A stretch of 39,864 nt of DNA. It comes from Victivallales bacterium. GTDB lineage: Bacteria > Verrucomicrobiota > Lentisphaeria > Oligosphaerales > Oligosphaeraceae. The stretch is from NCBI GenBank assembly GCA_017617415.1, contig JAFZWH010000160.1, positions 1 to 39,864 of the forward strand, read 5' to 3'. Below are positions 33,129-39,864 of this stretch, in pieces. The notes below the pieces were generated by a model that was given only the letters and a program-made list of their open reading frames with translations, did not search any database and was not told the origin of the DNA. Made by a program: the position numbers and the translations under genes. Numbering within the stretch: the first letter of the stretch is position 1; each line of letters opens with the position of its first letter.

Positions 33129-35258
33129 ATGAAACGACACCTTTCGATCTTGCTTGCCTTCGTATGCGCCACTGCGCTTGCCGCTCCATTCACGCTGGTG
33201 GAGGAAGGCCGTCCCGCCGCCGCGATTGTGGTGAGCCGCTGGAGCGACCAGCAGGAGGCCCTTGCCGCCGTTCAGTTGCAAGCGTGGGTGCTTCAGATGA
33301 CTGGTGCGGAACTGCCGATTCTCACGTCGGCGTATGACCACAAATTCCTTGCCGGATGGCAGGATGGCGGACGGCTCCCCGAGGTCGCGCCCTACGGCGA
33401 ACTCCAGCCAATCTTCGTGGAGTTTGACGGCGGACTCGCCTCCGAGGAGTACCGTCTGGAGGTCGCCGAGACGCATATCCGCATCCAGGGCGGGAGTTCA
33501 TACGCTCTGCTCTACGGCGTGGACGCCTTGCTGGAGCGTCTGGGCGTTCTGTGGCCGCATCCGGATCGCCGGTGGCGGGAGGTCCCTCAGACCGGCACGC
33601 TCCGCGTCGAGGCGTGCGAGGAGTCCTCGAAGCCTTTCTTCCGCATCCGTGCGGTGCATCATCACCAGTCGGACCACGCGCTTTTTGCCTGGATGGGCCT
33701 CAACCGCCTGAACTACCGCCTCCAGAACCCTCCAGGGTGGTATGACACGGGGCTGATGGCGCACTACGGCGTCCGTCCCTTTTTCATCTCGCACAGCTGG
33801 CACTTCTGGGTGACTCCGAAGGCGCTTCAGGAGCATCCCGAGTGGAATCCGGTCATCGGCGGAGAGCGTCAGACCGTGAATGCGGAGGGCAACGAGTCGC
33901 TGGTCCACTACCAGATGTGCATCGGCAATCCGGAATTGCGCAAATATGCGGTGGAGCAGATGAAACAATACCTGCGCGAGAACCCGCAGATGCCCATCGT
34001 TCCCCTGGAGGCCAATGACGGCGGCGGCTACTGCGAGTGCGATGCGTGCCAGACCTACGGCGCGACCATCTCCGAGAGGTTCTTCCGCTTTGTGGCGGAG
34101 ATTGCGGAGGAGGTCGGGCGGGAGTTCCCGAAGGTCACGGTGCTGTGCCTGAGCTACGGTCCGCACACGGAGGTGCCCAGCGTCCGTCTGCCGGAGAATG
34201 TCGGCATCGGCGTGGTGTACAACGACCGCAACTACGCGAGGCCGCTCACCGACGCGTCGAACCGTCCCTACTACGACCAGCTCGGCAAGTGGGCTGAGGC
34301 CTACCCCGGGCGCGTCTATATCTACGAGTTATGGTCGAAGACGCGCTTCGTGGGGTGGCCGCATCCCTACGCGAAGGTCTTCGCCGAAGACATCCGGCTC
34401 TACCGCGACCTGAAGTTGGCGGGGCTCTGCCCCGAGGGCATCCATCCGTCAGCCTTCCAGGAGTTCCTGCGCGGGAAGTTGTCCTGGAATCCCGACCAGG
34501 AGTGGCAGGGGCTTCTCAAGGAGTTCTGCGCCAAGATGTACGGCGAGGCGGCGGGGCCGATGGAGGAATATCATCTCCTAATGGAAAACCGAATGGCGGA
34601 ACATGGCAAGAACCTGGACGACCTGACCTCCATCTCCGAATTCGTGGCGCCCATCGACCAGACGGCGCTGGAACTATTGAACCGGGCGGCAGCCCTGGCG
34701 GACACGCCGCAAATTGCCGAGCGCGTGGCCGCCGAGCGCATGGGCTTCCTGAAACTCCACAATGTCCTGGAGCAGTGGATGCCCTGTTCGCGGGACGTCG
34801 TCACCGACGAGATGCGGAACGCAAATCTCCTGCCCAACGGCGATTTCGAGAATGGCTGGAAGAACCTCGGCGCGGACACCCGCTGGGGAGAATACAACTT
34901 CGAGGTCATCGACGGACAGGCCTACCACGGGAAGAAGTGCGGACAGGCCACTGTCGTCACCCAGGGATGGGGGCGTTTCGTGCTGGAGGCCTCCGGCCTG
35001 GACATCTCCAAAAAGTACACGCTCTATTGCGCGGTCAAGTGCCTGGACGGCGCGGAGGGCGGGAACTTCTGGTTCTGCCCTGGCGGGATGCCCGCCCAAC
35101 TCTATACCCTCGGACCCACCAATGGCGAGTGGTACCGCGCAGTTTTCCGCGACATCGAAATCCGCGAGGGCGAAATCACCGTGCTCCCCACCGTCCACGA
35201 CATTCCCACCAAAGGACGGGTCCTCTACGACGACATCGTGTTGCTCCCGCAGGAGTAA
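33129..35258 (+). CDS. Secreted DUF4838-family putative glycosidase with C-terminal carbohydrate-binding domain
   Basis: The 709-residue protein starts with a clear signal peptide (MKRHLSILLAFVCATALA, cleaved after ALA), so it is exported. The next 110 residues resemble the N-terminal domain of GH67-type enzymes (EALAAVQLQAWVLQMTGAELPI, YALLYGVDALLERLGVLWPH). The middle is DUF4838 (about 190-470), with VPLEANDGGGYCECDACQTYG and its three cysteines, and VYIYELWSKT. The C-terminal 140 residues (LLPNGDFENGWKN onward) look like a carbohydrate-binding beta-sandwich. DUF4838 proteins are common in glycan-degrading PVC bacteria; the catalytic activity is not established to my knowledge. The neighbouring sensor-type regulator is a plausible controller of this gene. 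No strong ribosome site precedes the ATG. Confidence 0.85.
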   Translation: MKRHLSILLAFVCATALAAPFTLVEEGRPAAAIVVSRWSDQQEALAAVQLQAWVLQMTGAELPILTSAYDHKFLAGWQDGGRLPEVAPYGELQPIFVEFDGGLASEEYRLEVAETHIRIQGGSSYALLYGVDALLERLGVLWPHPDRRWREVPQTGTLRVEACEESSKPFFRIRAVHHHQSDHALFAWMGLNRLNYRLQNPPGWYDTGLMAHYGVRPFFISHSWHFWVTPKALQEHPEWNPVIGGERQTVNAEGNESLVHYQMCIGNPELRKYAVEQMKQYLRENPQMPIVPLEANDGGGYCECDACQTYGATISERFFRFVAEIAEEVGREFPKVTVLCLSYGPHTEVPSVRLPENVGIGVVYNDRNYARPLTDASNRPYYDQLGKWAEAYPGRVYIYELWSKTRFVGWPHPYAKVFAEDIRLYRDLKLAGLCPEGIHPSAFQEFLRGKLSWNPDQEWQGLLKEFCAKMYGEAAGPMEEYHLLMENRMAEHGKNLDDLTSISEFVAPIDQTALELLNRAAALADTPQIAERVAAERMGFLKLHNVLEQWMPCSRDVVTDEMRNANLLPNGDFENGWKNLGADTRWGEYNFEVIDGQAYHGKKCGQATVVTQGWGRFVLEASGLDISKKYTLYCAVKCLDGAEGGNFWFCPGGMPAQLYTLGPTNGEWYRAVFRDIEIREGEITVLPTVHDIPTKGRVLYDDIVLLPQE

Positions 35259-35274
35259 AAATCATCCGTTGGTC

Positions 35275-35303
35275 CTTTGATATAGCGTTATAGTATATCA
35301 AAG
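35275..35303. promoter_or_regulatory. Perfect 10-bp inverted repeat upstream of the GntR-type gene
   Basis: CTTTGATATA (35275-35284) and TATATCAAAG (35294-35303) are exact inverse complements separated by 9 bases. The site lies 25 bases before the ATG of the regulator gene, overlaps a TATA-rich promoter-like stretch and has no T-run behind it. A palindromic operator for autoregulation is the best reading; an inefficient terminator of the DUF4838 gene is the alternative. Confidence 0.7.
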
Positions 35304-35328
35304 AACGAGGCAAAATGGAGGGGAAACG

Positions 35329-36426
35329 ATGGATGAGCCAGTAGGCTTCAAGAGCAATCAGGTGGCGGAGGTTCTGCGGAAGAAGATTTTGTCGGGGGAG
35401 TATCCCTACCATAGCAAGTTGCCGACCTGCCGGGAGTTGGCTCGGCTTCACGGGGTGAGTTATGTGACGATGCACAAGGCGCTCACCTGGCTGGAGAAAA
35501 GCGGCTATATCACGATGCGGGAGCACGTCGGCACCACGGTGAGTTTTATCCAGAATGCCTCGACGCCGACTTGCCGAGTGGTGAATCTGGTCACCAACGA
35601 CTCTCTGCATCCCGCCACCCAGATCTTTTTGGAGCAGGGGCAGGAGATGTTCGCCGGGCACGGCTGGGAAATCCGGCAGTTCCGACTCAACGAATATGAC
35701 AAGAATCTGCCGGATACGGCACTCCAGGCGGTCATCTCCCCAGACGCCTATTCGATTTTTTTCGATGTGCGCACGGCCTTTCAAAATACGCTGGCCAGCC
35801 AGAAGCATTTCTATGAACGCACCATCTATATCGGCGAGTATCTTCCCGACCCGCGCCTGACCTGCATCATCTGTGACGGTGCCAGCGAAATCAGCAAACT
35901 CCTGGAGCATTTCCAAGCCCGGGGACGCACGAATACGGCAATCTACTGCTATGGAATGGCGAACAATCTCGCCGCCAACCAGCGCATCAGCTACTGGAGA
36001 AGCAATATGATGGGGGCGGGGAAGTCCTTCCAGTGGTGTTCCGAGCATATCTTCTTCTGCGAGGCCAGCCAGGACTACGAGGACCGGCAGTGGATGTACG
36101 ACTCCTTTGAGGAACTCCTGAAGAATGACCGTCTCTCCGACATCGACTCCCTCTACATTCCCCTTGAACGCCATGCGGTCCTCTTCGAGGAACTCTGCGC
36201 GGAGCACGGCATCAACATTCCAGGAGATCTTGCCATCGCCTGCCTGGGCAATGACCCCTGTCTGGAGAACGCCCCGATACCGCTTACGTATCTGGACAAC
36301 CGGATACTGCATCACCTGAAGTTGGCGATGGACATCCTGGAGACCCGCTTGCGTGGCGAGGAACTGCCCCAGCGGTTCTTCACTTTTTCCCCGCAGTTGG
36401 TCATCCGCGCCAGTTCTGGCGGGTGA
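35329..36426 (+). CDS. GntR-type transcriptional regulator with LacI-like sensor domain
   Basis: The 365-residue protein has an N-terminal GntR winged helix (residues about 5-75: QVAEVLRKKILSGEYPYHSKLP, TCRELARLHGVSYVTMHKAL, LEKSGYITMREHVGT, read in separate blocks). It is followed by a type 1 periplasmic-binding-protein fold (80-360) with the ending IPLTYLDNRILHHLKLAMDIL typical of LacI-type sensors. It therefore probably binds DNA as a dimer and responds to a sugar in the cytoplasm. GGAGGGG lies 6 bases before the ATG. The 10-bp palindrome just upstream is a likely binding site. The DUF4838 gene upstream and the GHL6-like gene further downstream are candidate targets. Such regulators are numerous in Victivallales, which supports the taxonomic guess. 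Confidence 0.9.
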   Translation: MDEPVGFKSNQVAEVLRKKILSGEYPYHSKLPTCRELARLHGVSYVTMHKALTWLEKSGYITMREHVGTTVSFIQNASTPTCRVVNLVTNDSLHPATQIFLEQGQEMFAGHGWEIRQFRLNEYDKNLPDTALQAVISPDAYSIFFDVRTAFQNTLASQKHFYERTIYIGEYLPDPRLTCIICDGASEISKLLEHFQARGRTNTAIYCYGMANNLAANQRISYWRSNMMGAGKSFQWCSEHIFFCEASQDYEDRQWMYDSFEELLKNDRLSDIDSLYIPLERHAVLFEELCAEHGINIPGDLAIACLGNDPCLENAPIPLTYLDNRILHHLKLAMDILETRLRGEELPQRFFTFSPQLVIRASSGG

Positions 36427-36435
36427 GGAGAAGTT

Positions 36436-36457
36436 TGGTGTCTGTCCCCGCTGTTTG
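36436..36457 (+). repeat. Dispersed REP-type word (TGGTGTCTGTCCCCGCTG)
   Basis: This is the second copy of the word seen at 33041-33062, identical except for one base. It lies directly after the GntR-type gene and before the palindromic promoter of the MNT-HEPN pair. The two copies flank the DUF4838 and regulator genes in the same orientation. Confidence 0.7.
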
Positions 36458-36487
36458 GCTCCGAGAAGAAGGAAAAAGCAGTCCATA

Positions 36488-36529
36488 TTGTTGCTTTTTT
36501 GAAAACAAGTGTTATCTTATAAGCAACAA
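36488..36529 (+). promoter_or_regulatory. Promoter and operator of the MNT-HEPN pair
   Basis: TTGTTGCTT (36488-36496) and AAGCAACAA (36521-36529) are a perfect 9-bp inverted repeat with a 24-base spacer. Between and within them lie a possible -35 TTGCTT (36491-36496) and -10 TATCTT (36513-36518), 16 bases apart. A strong AAAGGAGG site follows at about 36531. Such a palindrome over the promoter is typical of a self-repressing toxin-antitoxin operon; the first gene here contains its own winged helix. Confidence 0.7.
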
Positions 36530-36544
36530 CCAAAGGAGGCAGTC

Positions 36545-37126
36545 ATGTTGCAGACCATTGTGGGTTCTCGGGGGAGAACGGCCATCTTCAGAACCTTCTT
36601 TACCTTAGAGCACAAGCACTTATATCTTCGGGAACTGTCCCGCGCCACGGCGTTGAGTGCGCCAGTTCTCCAGCGGGAACTCCGGCCCCTGGTCCAGGCG
36701 GGCATCCTTAGTTCGCAGGTCTCCGGGAATCGCACGGAATACTTTGCCAACTTGTCGCATCCGCTTTATCCTGTGTTATGCGAGCTGGTGGGCAAGACGG
36801 TCGGGGGGGAGGCGTTGCTGCGCACTGCATTTGCGGATTGCGGTGCGGCCTTTGTGTTCATCTTCGGGTCCGCTGCCGCCGGAAACGCGACGCCACAGAG
36901 TGACATCGACTTATTTGTCATCGGCGATTGCGGGCTGCGGGAGGTTGCGCGGCGGATTCATTCGCTGTCCGACACCCTTTCGCAGGAGGTCAATCCATAC
37001 GTCATCACCATGGAGGATTTTCTGAACCGCAAAGACCGCCACGACCATTTCCTGATGGAAGTGCTCGCCAAACCCAAAATCTTTCTGAAGGGGAGCGCTG
37101 ATGAGTTTGCAAGAATGGCTGGCTAA
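36545..37126 (+). CDS. MNT-type nucleotidyltransferase with fused N-terminal winged helix
   Basis: The 193-residue protein has an N-terminal winged helix (residues 8-70: RTAIFRTFFTLEHKHLYLREL and ALSAPVLQRELRPLVQAGIL as recognition region). This is joined to a minimal nucleotidyltransferase domain with IFGSAAAGNATPQSDIDLF (106-123). The GS at 108-109 and D120/D122 are the nucleotide and metal-binding residues, so the active site is intact. In known HEPN-MNT modules the MNT protein adds AMP to, and silences, the HEPN toxin. The winged helix would let the same protein repress its promoter, which carries a palindrome. The ATG at 36545 follows AAAGGAGG with normal spacing. The gene overlaps the HEPN gene by 26 bases. 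Confidence 0.88.
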   Translation: MLQTIVGSRGRTAIFRTFFTLEHKHLYLRELSRATALSAPVLQRELRPLVQAGILSSQVSGNRTEYFANLSHPLYPVLCELVGKTVGGEALLRTAFADCGAAFVFIFGSAAAGNATPQSDIDLFVIGDCGLREVARRIHSLSDTLSQEVNPYVITMEDFLNRKDRHDHFLMEVLAKPKIFLKGSADEFARMAG

Positions 37127-37550
37127 CGGGTGGCTCCGTCCGCATGAAACAGATTTGCAAGAACTGCGGGGACTTCTGGCGATAGTTGACCGTGATATCG
37201 CTGATGCACATACCAGCGGGCTTTCTGTTGACTGGAGGTTCGGAATCGCTTACAATGCCGCTTTGAAACTCTGCACCATGATGCTCTATGCTTCCGGGTT
37301 TCGTCCAGAGAATGCGCTGGCGCATTATCGCACCTTATTCTCAATTGAGTACACCCTGGGTATAAATCATCGGGAGGACGCCATATATCTTGATGCCTGC
37401 CGCAACAAACGGAATACAGTGGAGTATGACAATGTGGGCGCGGCCTCGCAGGCGGAGGTCGAAGAACTTCTGGACTTCGTCATCGCATTGCGAAAGGAGG
37501 TGCTTAGTCGCCTTGTGGCACAATACCCTGAACTAGGGCAGAAAGTCTAG
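37101..37550 (+). CDS. HEPN-domain protein (putative toxin partner of MNT)
   Basis: The 149-residue protein is all-helical and ends with the HEPN signature region: R101-N-K-R-N-T-V-E-Y109, followed by a helix EVEELLDFVIALRKEVL. In canonical HEPN RNases the motif is R-x4-6-H; here a tyrosine stands in place of the histidine, so RNase activity is uncertain. Earlier helices (DLQELRGLLAIVDRDIADA, SVDWRFGIAYNAALKLCTMML) match the four-helix HEPN bundle. It overlaps the MNT gene and has GGGGAG before its ATG, so synthesis is coupled. Together they most likely form a toxin-antitoxin or phage-defence pair. An MNT-assisted regulator without RNase activity is the alternative. Confidence 0.82.
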   Translation: MSLQEWLANGWLRPHETDLQELRGLLAIVDRDIADAHTSGLSVDWRFGIAYNAALKLCTMMLYASGFRPENALAHYRTLFSIEYTLGINHREDAIYLDACRNKRNTVEYDNVGAASQAEVEELLDFVIALRKEVLSRLVAQYPELGQKV

Positions 37551-37656
37551 TGTTTCCCATGGTCTATGGTTCCGCTCCCCTGTGCTATAGTAAACGATGA
37601 GCAGCGACAATAACCTTGTTCTTTTGGCGTAGGAGTTGATGAAAGGAGAAGTCAAG

Positions 37657-39672
37657 ATGGGCGAAAAGTCTGGAAGCTGGTATGGCGATAGGTGGTATTT
37701 CGGTCTGCATTACGACCTGCACGCGAACAAGAAAGACACGGAGCTGGGCACGCATTGCTCCCCCAAAGAACTCTGCCCCATGCTGAAGAAGGTCGGGGCG
37801 GATTTTGTGCAGACGGACTGCAAGGGCCATCCGGGCATGACCAGTTGGTTCACGCAGGTGAAGGATGGCACCGTCTCGCCAGGCGTCGTGAAGGACGCTC
37901 TGGCGCAGTGGCGCGAGGCCACGAAACGCCTGGGACTGCCTCTGCATTGCCACTATTCCGGAATCTGGGACATGGCGGCCGCCCGCAAACATCCCGAGTG
38001 GGCGGTGGTCAAAGCCCCCGGCGCGGACAAGCCATCCGAGAAGATGTGCCCGCGCGGACCGTATTTGAAGAAACTCCTGATTCCGCAGCTCTTTGAGGCG
38101 ATTGACCGCTACGGCGTGGACGGCTTCTGGATTGACGGCGACATCTGGGGCGTGGAGCCCTGCTACTGCAAGGCCTGCATTGCCGAGTTCCATCGTCGGA
38201 CTGGCATCCGCAAGCCGCCCGTGAGTCCGGAGGACGAACATTGGACGGCCTGGATGAATTTCCACCGCGATAGTTTCCTGGAATATGTCAAGACCTACGT
38301 CGAGGCGGTTCACGCCCACAAGCCCGGCGTGAAGATCTGCTCCAACTGGCTTCAGACGCTGAGGAACCCCGGCCAGCCCGCTGTTCCGCAGGACTGGATC
38401 AGTGGCGACAACAGCTATGTCTTCGGGATGGACGGCAGCCGCTGCGAGGCCCGATGGCTCTGCCATCGCGGCAAGCCCTGGGACATCATGCTGTGGTCCT
38501 TCAGCAAGACTGGCGCATTGGTCGATGCGTCTTCGCCCTGGACCATCAAGCCGGTGGAGACGCTTGAGCAGGAGGCCGCGATGCTGCTGGCGACGGAAGG
38601 GAATCTGCAGATCTACGAGACCACCCCGCTTCGGACGGGCCAGCTGGTCCCGTGGCGGATAGAGCGCCTGAGGGAGGTCTCGCGTTTCGTGAAGCGCCGT
38701 CGCCGCCTGTGCCAGAACACGGAGACCCTCCCGATGGTGGCTGTCCTCCATTCGGAGGTCCATTACTACTCAAAATGCCATTCGCCCAACCTTCTCTTCG
38801 GCTATGACATCGCGCCCGTGGAGGGCGCCACGTGGCTCCTTTCCGACTGCCACTATGGCGTGGATATCTTGGACGAATGGGCCATCCGGGACAAACTGGC
38901 GGATTTCCCTGTCGTGGTGGTTCCCGAGCAAATCCGCATGTCAGACGCGATGGTCGATGCCCTGAAGCGTTACGTGCAGGGTGGCGGACGGTTGTTCCTC
39001 ACGGGCGTGGGCATGGAGCAACGCTTCGGGCTGGACTTCCTGGGACTGAAGAAGATGGACGCTACGGACAAGAAGCTCTTCCACGTGCCGATTGGCACTC
39101 AGGAGACAACCCCAATCTACAGCGAGCAATGGGGGCTGATGAAGACCAACGCTTTGGGACGTGCCTTCGCCGCCCTGGGGAACAGTCCGGCCAGAGGCGA
39201 ACGGCTGACGGGATGCCCCGCCGTCGTCTTCGCCCGTCATGGCAAGGGGACGGTGGCGTACATGCCGGCCGACCTCTTCCACTATTACCAGAAAAACAAC
39301 TATCCGGACACCCGACGGTTCATGGCCGAGGTCATGAAACGCCTCTTCCCCAAACCACAGGTGTCGGTGGACGCCCCGGTGGGCGTGGAATTCGTGGCGA
39401 GACGACGCAGCGGACAGCTTCTATTGCATTTCATCAACCGCGCCTCCGGCAATCCCACCAGTCCCCGGCAGGGCATGATCGAGGAGATTCCGCCTCTGGG
39501 TCCCGTGAGGCTGTCAATCCGCCTGGAGCGCGAGCCGCGCAAGGTGATGTGGCATTTTGAGGACTCGTCTGCCCTCGACTGGCAGTGGCTGCCGGAAAAG
39601 GGCGGTCCGGGCGGTCGCCTGGCCGTGACCATCGCCAAGGTGGGAATTCATGGCGTTCTACAGATTGTCTAA
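37657..39672 (+). CDS. Putative glycoside hydrolase (GHL6-like TIM barrel with beta-galactosidase-type middle domain)
   Basis: The protein (671 residues from the ATG at 37657) has an N-terminal TIM barrel. WYFGLHYDLHANKKDTELGTH and MLKKVGADFVQTDCKGHPG start it, and RYGVDGFWIDGDIWG carries an acidic pair likely to be near the active site, followed by the cysteine pair CYCKAC. Residues about 350-560 resemble the beta-galactosidase trimerisation-type domain: PVVVVPEQIRMSDAMVDAL, then YVQGGGRLFLTGVG. A beta domain ends the protein. The layout agrees with hypothetical glycosidase family GHL6; alpha-L-fucosidase-like enzymes are the alternative. There is no signal peptide. AAAGGAG lies 8 bases before the ATG at 37657; a TTG/ATG at 37636-37639 would add up to 7 residues without such a site. 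The substrate is unknown. Confidence 0.8.
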   Translation: MGEKSGSWYGDRWYFGLHYDLHANKKDTELGTHCSPKELCPMLKKVGADFVQTDCKGHPGMTSWFTQVKDGTVSPGVVKDALAQWREATKRLGLPLHCHYSGIWDMAAARKHPEWAVVKAPGADKPSEKMCPRGPYLKKLLIPQLFEAIDRYGVDGFWIDGDIWGVEPCYCKACIAEFHRRTGIRKPPVSPEDEHWTAWMNFHRDSFLEYVKTYVEAVHAHKPGVKICSNWLQTLRNPGQPAVPQDWISGDNSYVFGMDGSRCEARWLCHRGKPWDIMLWSFSKTGALVDASSPWTIKPVETLEQEAAMLLATEGNLQIYETTPLRTGQLVPWRIERLREVSRFVKRRRRLCQNTETLPMVAVLHSEVHYYSKCHSPNLLFGYDIAPVEGATWLLSDCHYGVDILDEWAIRDKLADFPVVVVPEQIRMSDAMVDALKRYVQGGGRLFLTGVGMEQRFGLDFLGLKKMDATDKKLFHVPIGTQETTPIYSEQWGLMKTNALGRAFAALGNSPARGERLTGCPAVVFARHGKGTVAYMPADLFHYYQKNNYPDTRRFMAEVMKRLFPKPQVSVDAPVGVEFVARRRSGQLLLHFINRASGNPTSPRQGMIEEIPPLGPVRLSIRLEREPRKVMWHFEDSSALDWQWLPEKGGPGGRLAVTIAKVGIHGVLQIV

Positions 39673-39864
39673 ATACGCGTGGACCGGTCATCTATAGGAC
39701 AAAAGCCGGTTCTCATGCATTGCTGTCCGGGGAAAAAAACTTTTCCATGCCGAAAGGCTCTTCCGGCTCTACCGTGTTTCACCATCTGAAGCCCTGAGCT
39801 GACATTCCGACGCCTCGCGGGAACTTTGGGCGTCCAGACTGCGGTTGGCACGGGCAGTCCCGCA
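39673..39864. other. Terminal intergenic stretch, nothing recognised
   Basis: After the GHL6-like gene I see no tRNA, terminator with a proper T-run or convincing reading frame before the window ends. GGAAAA and TTTTCC near 39739-39754 could form a weak hairpin. The start of the next gene probably lies beyond the edge. Confidence 0.5.

Overview
The window looks like a chromosomal segment of a gut- or rumen-type member of the PVC superphylum, most likely Lentisphaerota (Victivallales-like). This placement is inferred from gene content, not from a marker gene: a GntR-type helix-turn-helix fused to a sugar-binding sensor, DUF4838 and GHL6-type putative glycosidases, GH127/GH113/GH78-like enzymes, and many starts without a Shine-Dalgarno site. 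There is no rRNA, tRNA, CRISPR array, integrase or transposase gene that I can see. Most genes are GC-rich; two stretches are clearly AT-rich: the restriction-modification pair (about 4.5-7.2 kb) and the intergenic region at 14.26-15.08 kb.

Layout. 1-4.5 kb (minus strand): the 5' part of an EF-hand-like hypothetical gene, a beta-CASP RNase-like metallo-beta-lactamase, and a GH78-like rhamnosidase. 4.6-7.2 kb (plus): a type II restriction endonuclease (AccI-like is a guess) and its N6-adenine methyltransferase, an apparent insertion. 7.3-9.8 kb (plus): a tandem-HD phosphohydrolase and an FtsW/RodA glycosyltransferase. 9.8-14.3 kb (minus): an orphan periplasmic binding protein, then an operon of a small winged-helix protein, a divergent FtsZ/tubulin-like GTPase and a Ser/Thr kinase, preceded by an AT-rich leader with TATAGTG-type motifs and an array of about ten TAGGTGGGGACAGAC repeats. 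15.1-16.9 kb (plus): two membrane proteins, the first with zinc ribbons. 17-21 kb: degraded intergenic DNA, a Gfo/Idh/MocA oxidoreductase, an M55 D-aminopeptidase and a GH113-like hydrolase. 21.3-25.9 kb: a YhhN/DUF998-like membrane fusion, then ornithine carbamoyltransferase, aspartate carbamoyltransferase and an unusually long PRPP synthase. 26-28.7 kb: a GH127 beta-L-arabinofuranosidase and a TatD-type hydrolase. 28.9-32.7 kb (minus): a full-length PurL/PurQ fusion with a clear terminator. 33-39.7 kb (plus): a DUF4838 protein, a GntR-type regulator with a perfect palindrome in front, an MNT-HEPN toxin-antitoxin pair with its own palindrome over the promoter, and a GHL6-like putative glycosidase.

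How the genes fit together. argF, pyrB and prs share carbamoyl phosphate and PRPP chemistry (arginine, pyrimidines), and purL uses the product of prs for purines. The glycoside hydrolases and the sugar-sensing regulator point to scavenging of plant or host glycans. The most unusual locus is the winged-helix/tubulin-like/kinase operon with its repeat-rich upstream region. In gene order it resembles a type III (TubRZC) partition cassette, but with a protein kinase added. All functions are inferred by reading the sequence; no database search was possible.
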